Assembly: GCA_003023745.1 (NCBI GenBank)
Contig: PXYV01000004.1
Span: 1-64,000, forward strand
Origin: Sulfobacillus acidophilus
GTDB lineage: Bacteria > Bacillota > Sulfobacillia > Sulfobacillales > Sulfobacillaceae
DNA length: 64,000 bases
Direction of reading: 5' to 3'
A program made the translations under genes and the position numbers. Each line of letters starts with the position of its first letter. The stretch's first letter is position 1. The notes below the pieces were generated by a model that ran no database searches, had not been told where the DNA came from, and was given only the letters and a program-made list of their open reading frames with translations. Below, piece after piece: positions 52,652 to 61,530 of the stretch.

Positions 52652-53644
52652 ATGGATATTCAGGTTCCACGAACGGCAAAAGATTACGTGCAAAAACTAA
52701 TGGCAGACGTGTTCCAAAGCACGCTCGTCGACTGGTATGGTTTGGGCCAGACCCGGGTCGTGGTATCGATGCCCTCGGAGATTCCGCAAATCGTCATTCA
52801 GAATAGTGTGCTTGACCATGTGTTTTTGACAGATGAGGGCTCCCTCCTGCACATCGAGTTTCAGTCGACTGCAGAACCCGACCTTTATCGGTTTCTGTCT
52901 TATGCTACTGCTTTGACGGTAGCCCATCATCAACCGGTACGGAGCGTTATCGTCTACCTGTATTCGATCCCATCAGCTCCGGTTCGACTGAATGCGGGCG
53001 CAATCCAGTACTCGGTCGAGAATGTGTTTATATCAGAGAAATCTGGGAAAGCCGCATGGGACCGTATCCAGTCAATACCAATTAACGAATGGACGGATGC
53101 CGAGATATTAGATCTGACCTTCTATCCATTTATGCGAGATGATAAGTCGCAGTCAGAGCGTGCTTTGAAGGCAGCTCGATTGTCAACGCAATTGCCTAAA
53201 GGCATACAACAGCGGGTGGGCGCGATGCTTTTAGGATTGACATTGTCGTTTTTGGATGAGGCGGTGGTACAATCGATTAAAGAGGTGATACGGGTGAACG
53301 ACTTAATTCGGGAGTTAGAAGAAGAAGCCATTCAGCGCGGATGGAATAAAGGATGGCAACAAGGTCACGAACAGGGCCACAAACAAGGTCGTGCAGAAGG
53401 TCGTGCAGAAGGTCGTGCAGAAGGTCGCGCAGAAGGTCATGCAGAAGGGCTGTGGCAGGGAGAGTGGGTCATGATGAAGACGCTATTGGAGACTCGTCTC
53501 GGACTAATTCCCGATGCTGTTTTGACCGAAATGCGGAAATTAAGTCACGAACAATTGCTGCACTTAGGGTCCACGTTGTGGTCTATCCGTTCAGTTGAGG
53601 AACTGTCCATGGCGTTGAAAAACTTGGGAGGCCACAACGCATAG
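52652..53644 (+). CDS. Rpn family recombination-promoting nuclease / putative transposase
   Basis: The 330-residue protein matches the Rpn/YhgA-like group of PD-(D/E)xK nucleases. It has an N-terminal core with 'DHVFLTDEGSLLHIEFQSTA' (the Asp and the ExQ-type active site) and 'PDLYRFLSYATALTVAHHQ'. An alpha-helical region with 'AEILDLTFYPFM' follows, then a Lys/Gln/Glu tail with repeats. Rpn proteins promote recombination and are often listed as transposases, and some work in phage defence. Codon 247 onward is a run of about five R-A-E-G repeats encoded by a 12-bp tandem repeat. The start is uncertain because no ribosome binding site is evident. Confidence 0.8.
   Translation: MDIQVPRTAKDYVQKLMADVFQSTLVDWYGLGQTRVVVSMPSEIPQIVIQNSVLDHVFLTDEGSLLHIEFQSTAEPDLYRFLSYATALTVAHHQPVRSVIVYLYSIPSAPVRLNAGAIQYSVENVFISEKSGKAAWDRIQSIPINEWTDAEILDLTFYPFMRDDKSQSERALKAARLSTQLPKGIQQRVGAMLLGLTLSFLDEAVVQSIKEVIRVNDLIRELEEEAIQRGWNKGWQQGHEQGHKQGRAEGRAEGRAEGRAEGHAEGLWQGEWVMMKTLLETRLGLIPDAVLTEMRKLSHEQLLHLGSTLWSIRSVEELSMALKNLGGHNA
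53387..53446 (+). repeat. 12-bp in-frame tandem repeat (5 copies) in the Rpn gene
   Basis: The unit GGTCGTGCAGAA occurs five times in a row. The first three copies (53387-53422) are identical; copies four and five have single changes. It encodes G-R-A-E repeats near the protein's C-terminal third. Such repeats are prone to copy-number change, so length may vary between strains. Confidence 0.9.
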
Positions 53645-53958
53645 GGCAACACGCGACGTCCGCATGCAAGAATAACGGATTTAAGGGTTTGCGCCCGGAT
53701 CGCCCTGTTTGCAGGATGATGTCTCTCTTTCCTGCATTATAACGGATGGACAGGTCATCATTGCCCAGGTAACAATACCAGTATTAATGTATCGTAACTG
53801 TTCACCTTCCTACAGCCAGGCGAAAGCGGACACCCGGGTTGCGGGTATCTGCTTTGCAAATTGGGGCATAGGCTAGGGGAATCTTGTTAAATCCATGGAA
53901 TAAAGCTGCCTCCGAGAGCTCCCGCCCAAGAATCCCCTACGTTTGGGCATGGGGCGTT
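53645..53958. other. Non-coding gap with a hairpin
   Basis: No gene is seen. A 10-bp stem with one mismatch (53826-53835 with 53843-53852, loop of 7) is followed by TTTGCAAATT. It could terminate the Rpn transcript; in the minus direction it would follow iolD. Confidence 0.4.
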
Positions 53959-55806
53959 TCAAGTCCACCACACCTTTTTCAACTCTTCTTGAGAAACGTC
54001 AAAAGCGCGACGGACATCGGCCGATGTCGAGGTCGACGCGACGTCGACGCGCCACCAGCCCCCATAGCTGTCTGTGGCCGTGCCCGGCAACACTTTCACA
54101 TCAATGACCGTACTTGGGCCGGGCTGACGGGCTTTGAGAATAGCTTCGGATAGTTGGTCTCGCGTTGTCACACGAAGGCCGCGAGCGCCCAGAGCCTGGC
54201 CAATGTGGGCGAAGTCTACGTCCAGGCAATCACCATTCAAGTCCCCGCTGAGAGGATTACGGCGCCGAAATTCAGTGCCAAACCCTTGGGATCCGTGCGC
54301 TTTCTGCAAAGCATTAATGGAACCAAAGCCTTGGTTGTCCAGCACAATAATGGTAATGGGGGTATCCTCTTGCAGACTCGTATACAGTTCAGAGTGCAAC
54401 AGTAAGAAACTGCCATCACCCACCAGAGCAAACACTGACCGGTCCGGCTGAGCCCACTTGACGCCCAGCGCACCGGCAACCTCGTAGCCCATGCAGGAAA
54501 ACCCGTACTCGAGATGGTAATTGTCCACCCCGACACAGCGCCACAACCGATGCAAGTCGCCGGGCAGGCTGCCTGCGGCCGCCACGATCACGTCGTCGGG
54601 GCCTAACATCTCATTCAAAACCCCTAAGACTTCAGTCTGTGTCAGACCACTCTGATTGGATGCGTGATACCAGCGATCGACTTCGGCATCCCAATTGCGC
54701 TTTGCGTCCGCTACCGCATCGTTTTCATACGCGGACCGATACTTCGCCCTGCCCAACCGATCCATCAAGTCCTGCAGGCCCACGCGGGCATCGGCTATCA
54801 GCGGCACCGCCCGCAATTTATACGCGTCCATGCGGTTGATATTGATGGTCGCCACCACCGCCTGGGGATTCTGAAAGGCCTGCTTCGATGCTGTGGTAAA
54901 GTCCGTCAGACGCGTACCGACAGCCAAAATGAAATCCGCATCCGAGGCTAGGGCATTGCCCGGTTGACTCCCCGTCACACCCACACCTCCCAGATTCCAC
55001 GGATGATTCCAGGGCAATGAACCCTTTCCTGCTTGAGTTTCCACCACGGGAATATGAAAGCGCGCGGCAAAATCCGCCAGGACCGTTTCTGCTCCGGAAT
55101 ACTTCACGCCGCCGCCCGCTATCGCGAGGGGATGGGCGGCTTGTCTGATAAGGTCAACAACGCCATCCAACTCCAATCCTGGAGCCTGACGGCGGATCGG
55201 CCAGACGCGGCGCTCCAACCAGGCGGCCGGGAAGTCCCACGACTCCGTTTGTACATCTTGCGGCAGGGCTATGGTGACGGCACCGGTAGCGGATGGATCG
55301 GTTAGCACCACCATGGCTTGCGTCAAACTCGCAATTAATTGTTCGGGACGGGTAATGCGATCCCAATAGACGCTGACCGGCTTGAACGCATCGTTGACAG
55401 ACGCCGTACGGTCAGTGTTCCCCTCCAGTTGTTGCAAGACGGGGTCAGGTTGACGATCGGCAAAATAATCCCCCGGCAGAAGCAACACCGGAAGACGATT
55501 AATGGTAGCCCCCGCCGCCGCCGTCACCATATTCAACGCGCCCGGGCCAATGGAACTGGTACAAGCCCACATTCCCAAGCGATTTTTCTGTTTGGCATAC
55601 GCAACAGCCGCATGAACCATTCCCTGCTCGTTGTGCCCTTGGACAAACTTTAGCCCGCATACCTTTTGCTCTAGCGCTTCACCGAGTCCGAGAACATTGC
55701 CGTGTCCAAAAATGCCTAGCACACCGGCCACGAACTTGTGCTCCACGCCATCGCGTTCCACATATTGCTGGTCCAGGTAGCGCAACAACGCTTGCGCTAC
55801 GGTCAT
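53959..55806 (-). CDS. iolD: 3D-(3,5/4)-trihydroxycyclohexane-1,2-dione hydrolase
   Basis: IolD opens the inositol-derived ring diketone to 5-deoxy-glucuronate using thiamine diphosphate. The 615-residue protein is a ThDP enzyme with 'GVLGIFGHGNVLGLGEALEQ' and 'HNEQGMVHAAVAYAKQKNRL' (the catalytic Glu region). The middle domain follows, then the ThDP/Mg motif 'ALVGDGSFLLLHSELYTSLQ' with 'LDNQGFGSINALQKAHG'. It lies 16 bp downstream of iolC. The order iolG-iolE-iolB-aldolase-iolC-iolD on the minus strand gives nearly the whole inositol pathway. Confidence 0.95.
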   Translation of the reverse strand: MTVAQALLRYLDQQYVERDGVEHKFVAGVLGIFGHGNVLGLGEALEQKVCGLKFVQGHNEQGMVHAAVAYAKQKNRLGMWACTSSIGPGALNMVTAAAGATINRLPVLLLPGDYFADRQPDPVLQQLEGNTDRTASVNDAFKPVSVYWDRITRPEQLIASLTQAMVVLTDPSATGAVTIALPQDVQTESWDFPAAWLERRVWPIRRQAPGLELDGVVDLIRQAAHPLAIAGGGVKYSGAETVLADFAARFHIPVVETQAGKGSLPWNHPWNLGGVGVTGSQPGNALASDADFILAVGTRLTDFTTASKQAFQNPQAVVATININRMDAYKLRAVPLIADARVGLQDLMDRLGRAKYRSAYENDAVADAKRNWDAEVDRWYHASNQSGLTQTEVLGVLNEMLGPDDVIVAAAGSLPGDLHRLWRCVGVDNYHLEYGFSCMGYEVAGALGVKWAQPDRSVFALVGDGSFLLLHSELYTSLQEDTPITIIVLDNQGFGSINALQKAHGSQGFGTEFRRRNPLSGDLNGDCLDVDFAHIGQALGARGLRVTTRDQLSEAILKARQPGPSTVIDVKVLPGTATDSYGGWWRVDVASTSTSADVRRAFDVSQEELKKVWWT

Positions 55807-55822
55807 TCGTACTGTCTTGGTG

Positions 55823-56782
55823 CTATCCGTCTTCGTTCCCCTCCCTCGCCTGAATCAAGGCCATGACTTCCGCCATGTATGGCATGGCTTCCGAACAACT
55901 GTGGCGGCTGACGACCAGGGCACCACAAGCGGCCGCCAACTGCAACCGCCGCCGCGGTTCCCACCCTTGAGCCAAACCATAGGTATAGCCGGCCCCAAAA
56001 CCATCCCCTGCCCCCAACGTATTGACCACCTCCACCGAAAATGGAGGCATAAAAAGCGATTTTGTGGCGCTAAAGTACCAACTGCCCTCTCCCCCGCGTT
56101 TGGCAACAACTTCTGGCACCCCAAGACTCAATAAGTTTGCGGTCGCCTCCTCCATGGAGCCGGATTGCCCGACAAACGCCAACTCGGTTTCATTAGCCAA
56201 TACCACTGTTGCCTGAGGCAGGATGTCCTGATATACCTTCAGCGCCACGCTCGCATCCTGCCAGAATACGGGCCGCCAATCGACATCAAACACGACCGCA
56301 ATGCCTGCTTGTTGGGCAATCTGAATAATCTTGTGGCAAGCGGAGCGGCTCGAGTCGGACGCCAATGCGGTCCCCGCCATCACGATTACCTGGGCACGCT
56401 GCAACTGTGCCGCATCGATATCAACGGGGCTGAGATTGGCATTGGCATTAGGAGTCCCCACAAACCACACTTGCGAATCGCTGGGCGGAAACAATGCCGC
56501 GAAAGCCAAACCTGTGCTGAGCTGGCGATCGGTTACCAGCATCGCTGTGTCTATGCCCTCTTGCTGAAGCTTTTCTCGAATAAAGTCACCCATCGGATCG
56601 GACCCAACGCGGGCTATCAATCCGACCGAACACCCCAATCGCGCCAGCCCCACGGCGGTATTGGCGGACGACCCTCCCACGTACTTGCGGAATGAAGCGA
56701 CCCGGGAAAGCGGCACGCGCATCTCCTCCGCATAAAGATCGGCGATTACTCGCCCAACCGTATAAATTAAAGGTCCGGCCAT
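55823..56782 (-). CDS. iolC: 5-dehydro-2-deoxygluconokinase
   Basis: IolC phosphorylates 5-dehydro-2-deoxy-D-gluconate in inositol breakdown. The 319-residue PfkB-family kinase has 'YVGGSSANTAVGLARLG', 'VVLANETELAFVG' and the catalytic 'VNTLGAGDGFGAGYTYGLAQ' (Asp in GAGD). The ATG at 56782 has GGAGG about 9 nt upstream and lies 16 nt inside the aldolase gene. The protein starts at 'MAGPLIYTVGRVIADLY'; the longer open frame upstream is not coding. Confidence 0.94.
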   Translation of the reverse strand: MAGPLIYTVGRVIADLYAEEMRVPLSRVASFRKYVGGSSANTAVGLARLGCSVGLIARVGSDPMGDFIREKLQQEGIDTAMLVTDRQLSTGLAFAALFPPSDSQVWFVGTPNANANLSPVDIDAAQLQRAQVIVMAGTALASDSSRSACHKIIQIAQQAGIAVVFDVDWRPVFWQDASVALKVYQDILPQATVVLANETELAFVGQSGSMEEATANLLSLGVPEVVAKRGGEGSWYFSATKSLFMPPFSVEVVNTLGAGDGFGAGYTYGLAQGWEPRRRLQLAAACGALVVSRHSCSEAMPYMAEVMALIQAREGNEDG

Positions 56783-57693
56783 TGCATCACCTCCGCCACC
56801 GCACCACCATGCATTAGCGACGCGATCTCTCGCACGACCATGCGTGCGTCCGCTCCATCTTGCGGAAATAAAAGGCCCCGACCGATCAGAACCCCGCGCA
56901 CTTGGGGACCTGCTTGACGGCAGCGCTGCACCGCCGCCACCAATGTCTTCGGATCGCCGACATTGGCTCCTCCCAGCAGCACGATCGGACATGTGGTCGC
57001 CTGCGCCACGCGCTCGAAATCTTCGACCATCGGAACCTTCAGCCAACGTCCCCGCGACGTCGGACCCAGTGCCGACGCGACCCCCATGAGCCGCACCAGA
57101 TCGTCCGTGGATAGCGGCACCGCAATCGGTTCCAAGAACACGGGAATGTCGGCTCTCGCCAACTCTGCCAAGGCACTGGCGACATACCGAATGGTGCGCG
57201 ACGAGGCGTCAACCGCAGGATCCACCCGCAACAGCAATTTGCCCGCATCCAGTCGGGCTTTCTTCAAAGACAAGACGTCATACGCACTGACAAAGTCGTC
57301 GAGGTCAAAGACGGTGTCTGCCAGACCCGCCCGGTTCATAGAGCCAATAAGGACCTTGTTATCGAGAAAGTCGGGGCCGCCGTGATGAACCACCCAGTGG
57401 TTGAGAATTGCCAACTCGTCCATAATGTCCGGCGTGACTAATACCCCATCCACAAATGGTTGCAGCATAAGACGGGCAATTCGCCGGATGAGGTCGACCC
57501 GTCGAGCCATGGCCCACGGATCGTTACCGGCCGCTACCGTGCGGCGCGCGGGATGGTCGGCGGCCACCAAGACCAACGGCTGCTCTTGCCATCGCGGCCG
57601 ACGGCGCCGATGCGCCAAGATTTGTTCCGCCAGGGACGGCTCCGTTATCCGCGCCTGGAGTATGTGCCGTAGAATCACGTCATCTGATATCAC
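56767..57693 (-). CDS. Cgl0159-type (beta/alpha)8 aldolase, likely 2-deoxy-5-keto-gluconate-6-phosphate aldolase
   Basis: The 308-residue protein is a class I aldolase-type barrel of the Cgl0159 family, known from inositol clusters of actinobacteria. Features are 'PLVLVAADHPARRTVAAGND' at the N-terminus, 'DNKVLIGSMNRAGLADTVF', 'GRWLKVPMVEDFERVA' with a candidate Schiff-base Lys, and 'PIVLLGGANVGDPKTLVAAV'. In this cluster it stands where IolJ acts, after the IolC kinase, so it most likely splits DKGP to malonic semialdehyde and DHAP. Starts at GTG overlapping the iolB TGA as GTGA. Confidence 0.82.
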   Translation of the reverse strand: MISDDVILRHILQARITEPSLAEQILAHRRRRPRWQEQPLVLVAADHPARRTVAAGNDPWAMARRVDLIRRIARLMLQPFVDGVLVTPDIMDELAILNHWVVHHGGPDFLDNKVLIGSMNRAGLADTVFDLDDFVSAYDVLSLKKARLDAGKLLLRVDPAVDASSRTIRYVASALAELARADIPVFLEPIAVPLSTDDLVRLMGVASALGPTSRGRWLKVPMVEDFERVAQATTCPIVLLGGANVGDPKTLVAAVQRCRQAGPQVRGVLIGRGLLFPQDGADARMVVREIASLMHGGAVAEVMQWPDL

Positions 57694-58520
57694 GGTACCC
57701 TCCGATCATTCGGGACGGAAAAGCCCGGTACGTGTGAAAAATTGGGGTCAACGGTAAAGTTCCACTGGCGGGTTGGACCAGCCATGACGTTGAGGTAATA
57801 GGCGGTCGCACCAGGCGGCACGGCAACGGGGTGATATCCGCGATCCACCACCACCAGTTCGCCGTCGTAGACAGCCCAGGCCTCCCCGAGTCCATCGTCG
57901 CCGTAAACGCGCTGAATAGCCCACAGTGTAGACGGCTTCATGTGATAGTAGTAGAGCTCCTCTAGCAGGGACTCGGTCGGCGGATCCTCACGGTCATGCT
58001 TATGCGGGGGAAAGCTCGACCAATGGCCGCCCGGAGTGATGACTTCCACTAGTCGCAACCGTTCCGCCTGCCCAGGCTCCTCTAATAGATGGCGAACCAA
58101 GCGGGCAGTTTCGCCAGTGCCCCGCGATTCGATCGCCATGTCCTTGGGCTCATAGACTCGCGTGGCCACCGCGCTGCTGTCCACCCTGGCCATCGCCCAC
58201 AGCAACTCGGCCTCCGAGTTGGCGTCGACGCGAAGTGCCTCGCCGGGATGCACATAGACCACGTAGGGCGCGCTATCGTCAAAAACTGATGCTCGCCCGT
58301 CAAGTCTCTTGGTGCCGATGACACGATTGGCCACCTCGACCGATCCCGACATGAGCACTAACGCGTACTCGTAGTGCTCATCGACCGTTGCAGTCCACGA
58401 TTGTCCCGGACCCAAACGGCAGACTTCTGCACCCACAAACGTTAAATTGGCCATGCCCGGCCTGACGAACACTGTCCGGACATCCTCGGCCGACGCCTGG
58501 CGCGATTTGTACTTGCGCAT
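57690..58520 (-). CDS. iolB: 5-deoxy-glucuronate isomerase
   Basis: IolB converts 5-deoxy-glucuronate to 5-dehydro-2-deoxy-gluconate. The 276-residue bicupin has 'VEVANRVIGTKRLDGRASVF' in the first barrel. The second barrel has the metal-binding 'FPPHKHDREDPPTESLLEEL' with 'YYHMKP', followed by 'GYHPVAVPPGATAYYLNVMA'. The ATG follows GGGAGG. It shares the operon with the IolE and aldolase genes. Confidence 0.94.
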   Translation of the reverse strand: MRKYKSRQASAEDVRTVFVRPGMANLTFVGAEVCRLGPGQSWTATVDEHYEYALVLMSGSVEVANRVIGTKRLDGRASVFDDSAPYVVYVHPGEALRVDANSEAELLWAMARVDSSAVATRVYEPKDMAIESRGTGETARLVRHLLEEPGQAERLRLVEVITPGGHWSSFPPHKHDREDPPTESLLEELYYYHMKPSTLWAIQRVYGDDGLGEAWAVYDGELVVVDRGYHPVAVPPGATAYYLNVMAGPTRQWNFTVDPNFSHVPGFSVPNDRRVP

Positions 58521-58544
58521 TTTTTCATGCCTCCCATTTGCCGC

Positions 58545-59465
58545 TCACAATGGCGTGTCGTGCGAAGGTTCAATTTCGGAAGTTTCCGTTAACTTGTGCA
58601 GATACGTGAGCGCCGTGCGCATTGCCGCGACTGGCTCGGCCACAAGTGGATCCTGCTCCGCCTCGATGACGCACCAACCAGAATATCCCATCTGCTGCAA
58701 GGCCTTCACAATCGGAGCAAAGTCGACCGCCCCGTCACCGGGCACCGTAAAAATCCCCCGCCGCACGCACTCCAAGAACCCCAGGCCCTGATCGTACTGG
58801 GTTGCCACCAAAGGCCGCACCGACTTCATGTGGACGTGTCCGATCCGTTCCGGATACTGTGAGATCACCCAGGCTGGGTCGATTCCCGCCACCGAAAGAT
58901 GCCCCGTGTCAACCACCAGAGATACTAAGTCTGCCGGGGTGTTGTCCAACAGGCGCACGACGTCAGCACGGGTTTCAATATTCGTGCCAAGATGAGGGTG
59001 ATAGACCAGGGTGAGCCCCTCCTCGGCACATAGTGCGCCCGCTCGCTGCAGTCCCTCCAGCACCGTCTGCCAGGTCGTCTGATCCCATAAAATCTTATGA
59101 GGACGGTCCCCATCAACATCCCAGTGCACACTGCCACTTCCCTCTGCTGTGACGACGACGTCTGCTCCCATCGCCTTCAAAAACTTCACATGCTGCCGGT
59201 AACGGGATAATTCTTCATCCCATCGGTCACGCTGGGTCAAATGAATCTGCGCCCAACCTGACGCCAGTTGAAGGCCATACGCCTGGAGCAGCGGCTTGAG
59301 CTCGTTGACCGTTCGGGGATACTTCCGTCCCAGTTCAGTCCCGACAAATCCTAACGCCTGCATATCTCCTAAAATGTCGGTGACGCTGTACTCGTCCCCT
59401 AAATCTAAAAGGTCATCGTTACACCAGTTTATCGGCGATGCCGCGTATTGCCACCTCGTGATCAT
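58545..59465 (-). CDS. iolE: Inosose dehydratase
   Basis: IolE dehydrates scyllo-inosose to the diketone used by IolD. The 306-residue xylose-isomerase-like TIM barrel starts 'WQYAASPINWCNDDLLDLGD' and has 'GFVGTELGRKYPRTVNELK', 'LTLVYHPHLGTNIETRADV' (metal ligands), 'LVVDTGHLSVAGIDP' and 'WCVIEAEQDP'. The ATG at 59465 has GAGGG upstream; the long open frame before it is iolG shadow. It sits 22 bp after iolG. Confidence 0.92.
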   Translation of the reverse strand: MITRWQYAASPINWCNDDLLDLGDEYSVTDILGDMQALGFVGTELGRKYPRTVNELKPLLQAYGLQLASGWAQIHLTQRDRWDEELSRYRQHVKFLKAMGADVVVTAEGSGSVHWDVDGDRPHKILWDQTTWQTVLEGLQRAGALCAEEGLTLVYHPHLGTNIETRADVVRLLDNTPADLVSLVVDTGHLSVAGIDPAWVISQYPERIGHVHMKSVRPLVATQYDQGLGFLECVRRGIFTVPGDGAVDFAPIVKALQQMGYSGWCVIEAEQDPLVAEPVAAMRTALTYLHKLTETSEIEPSHDTPL

Positions 59466-59487
59466 TGTGTCTTCCCTCGCTTCATAG

Positions 59488-60498
59488 TTAAATGGGCAAA
59501 TCGACCATTTCGTTGCGCCCCGATGCCAGCGAGCGCTGTGCTGCTTGGGCAACGGACGTCGCGCGAATTCCGTCGATACTCGCCAAAGGCACTTGTTCCC
59601 CGCGCACAACTTTGACAAATGCAGACATCTCGTTGAGGTATGCCGTCTGGAATCGTTCCTGATAATCTGAAAAGGTGTCTCGCTTGATCGCGCTCTCAAC
59701 CATTACCACCGTATCACTCGGACTCGCCGCAGCAATTTTGACAGCCCCTTTGGTTCCGAGGATCTCTGTGCGAATTTCATAGCCATACACCGCATCGCGC
59801 GACAATTCCACCAGGCCCATGGCCCCGGCCACTGTTTTAAAGCTCATATGCGCATGGTCCACGTCTTGAACCGTGCGGTAATCGGGATGATTGTACACCC
59901 CGCCCCGGGCAAACACCTCTGTCAATTCCGTGCCTAAAAACCAACGTGCCAAGTCGATGTCGTGTACCCCGGTATCTAGAAAGAAGCCGCCCGAGTGTTT
60001 CACAATTTCAAGCGCCGGAGCCATGCGGTCACGGCTGATACTAAAAAAATGGTATGGGGTCCCAATCTCGCCACGGTCGATAACGGCCTTCGCCTTAAGA
60101 TAATGCGGGTCAAAGCGACGCATAAATCCCATTTGCAATGGCACCCCGGCCGTCTCGTAGAGGCGATGAATTTCCAGGGATTCCTCAAGTGTCAACGCTA
60201 ATGGCTTCTCGCAAAATACGGGCCAGCGACGCTTTACCAACGCCTTCAACAACTCGCCGTGACTGGTGGACGACGACGCCACCACGACCGCATCCAGGTC
60301 TGACTGATCGAGCACATACCGATAGTCGTCAACCCTGAGCTTTGCTGACAATCCCAGACAGTTAGCGTTGATCTTCTCAATATGAGGGTCAGCCACTGCC
60401 CCTAACACGGCTCCCGGTATGCGACCTTGCAAATTTTCCGCATGAGTTCGCCCCATCGCGCCTAAGCCGATCACCGCAATCCGTACGGGAACACTCAT
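59488..60498 (-). CDS. iolG: Inositol 2-dehydrogenase
   Basis: IolG oxidises myo-inositol to scyllo-inosose with NAD, the first step of the pathway. The 336-residue Gfo/Idh/MocA enzyme has the Rossmann motif 'IAVIGLGAMGRTHAENL', the catalytic Lys in 'PVFCEKPLALTLEE', and the active-site Asp and His in 'FLDTGVHDIDLARWFLG'. The ATG at 60498 is chosen by the conserved N-terminus. It is the first iol gene in the transcription order seen here. A scyllo-inositol dehydrogenase activity cannot be excluded. Confidence 0.9.
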   Translation of the reverse strand: MSVPVRIAVIGLGAMGRTHAENLQGRIPGAVLGAVADPHIEKINANCLGLSAKLRVDDYRYVLDQSDLDAVVVASSSTSHGELLKALVKRRWPVFCEKPLALTLEESLEIHRLYETAGVPLQMGFMRRFDPHYLKAKAVIDRGEIGTPYHFFSISRDRMAPALEIVKHSGGFFLDTGVHDIDLARWFLGTELTEVFARGGVYNHPDYRTVQDVDHAHMSFKTVAGAMGLVELSRDAVYGYEIRTEILGTKGAVKIAAASPSDTVVMVESAIKRDTFSDYQERFQTAYLNEMSAFVKVVRGEQVPLASIDGIRATSVAQAAQRSLASGRNEMVDLPI

Positions 60499-60628
60499 TT
60501 CGCTCGCAATCCCTCGTTTCCATTGTTCTCTTACCTCAAACAATCGACGACTGCTGAACGTCACTTTGAGAAGGCCTTAGCCTTCCTTGCAAGGAAACGC
60601 GCGATTGTGCAGCACCAACGCGCAACCT

Positions 60629-61396
60629 TCAGTCATCGAACCAGGCAGGCGCTATTTTTGTCATTAAGTCCTCAATCGGATCGAGGGCAATGCGGCGAAA
60701 AGACTCCACATATTCGGGATGATCCTGCAGTGCCTGCGTAATCGGGTTTGAAAACGCCCGATAGCGGCGGCGCAATCGTGCGCGCATGCGTTCGGCCAAG
60801 TCGGCCACGTTAACCTGTGACACATGGCGGGAGAGTGCCTCCATTTTTTTATCAAACGTCTGGCCGATGTCGATAAAGAGATTGGGTTGATTGGTCCCGA
60901 ACATCCATAATTCCCTTGTTTTGAATCCCTCCAACCCTTCGTTATACAGTTCCGGAAACATCAAATTGTCGCGCGCGCTGGGATACACGGCATAGGCCGT
61001 CTCTTGTCCGGTGGCCATGTGGTCGGGATGATTTAAGCCATACGCTCCAAACCAATAACTAGACGGATCCCAACTCAACACCACGTCCGGTTTAAAAATG
61101 CGAATGATCCGGGAAATATCGCGCCTCAGCGGCAAGTCCGCCCGTAACTCCCCGTCCACATAATCCAAGAAAAAGACCTCGTCGACGCCGATCACCCGAC
61201 TGGCCGCACGTTGTTCTTCTTGTCGAATTTGTTTGAGCCGCGGTCCGTCTTCTACCTTTTCCGAACCTTTTGCGCCATCGGTACAGATAAGGCATGCAAC
61301 CTCGTGGCCAGCACGCTTCATTCGCGCTAACGTGCCCGCCGCGTTGCTTTCAATATCATCCGGGTGCGCTCCCACTGCTAAAAACCGCACATGCAT
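60629..61396 (-). CDS. PIG-L family deacetylase
   Basis: The 255-residue protein is a zinc-dependent LmbE/PIG-L N-deacetylase: 'FLAVGAHPDDIESNAAGTLA' (HPDD, zinc ligands), 'DYVDGELRADLPLRRDISRI' and 'YGLNHPDHMATGQETAYAVY' (HPDH, third ligand). Family members de-acetylate GlcNAc-inositol (MshB), GlcNAc-malate (BshB) or GlcNAc-phosphatidylinositol. Its position 130 bp upstream of iolG in the same direction suggests an inositol-glycoside substrate or a role in its breakdown. In Firmicutes a bacillithiol role (BshB) is the main alternative. The start ATG follows a GGAGG-like AGGAGG. Confidence 0.85.
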   Translation of the reverse strand: MHVRFLAVGAHPDDIESNAAGTLARMKRAGHEVACLICTDGAKGSEKVEDGPRLKQIRQEEQRAASRVIGVDEVFFLDYVDGELRADLPLRRDISRIIRIFKPDVVLSWDPSSYWFGAYGLNHPDHMATGQETAYAVYPSARDNLMFPELYNEGLEGFKTRELWMFGTNQPNLFIDIGQTFDKKMEALSRHVSQVNVADLAERMRARLRRRYRAFSNPITQALQDHPEYVESFRRIALDPIEDLMTKIAPAWFDD

Positions 61397-61530
61397 CCTC
61401 CTCTACTCCGACGATCTACCCATTTGCCTCTTATCATGCCCTATTCCCGTTTCGATCCCGACACTGACCCACGAAGCCCGCTGGTCCGCCACCACCCCAA
61501 GAGGTTTGGCATGACGCCCTCTCCACCCCT

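Noticed and set aside
53387..53446. Short direct repeats as a possible CRISPR array
   Set aside because: The repeats are 12 bp, have no spacers and encode an in-frame protein repeat.
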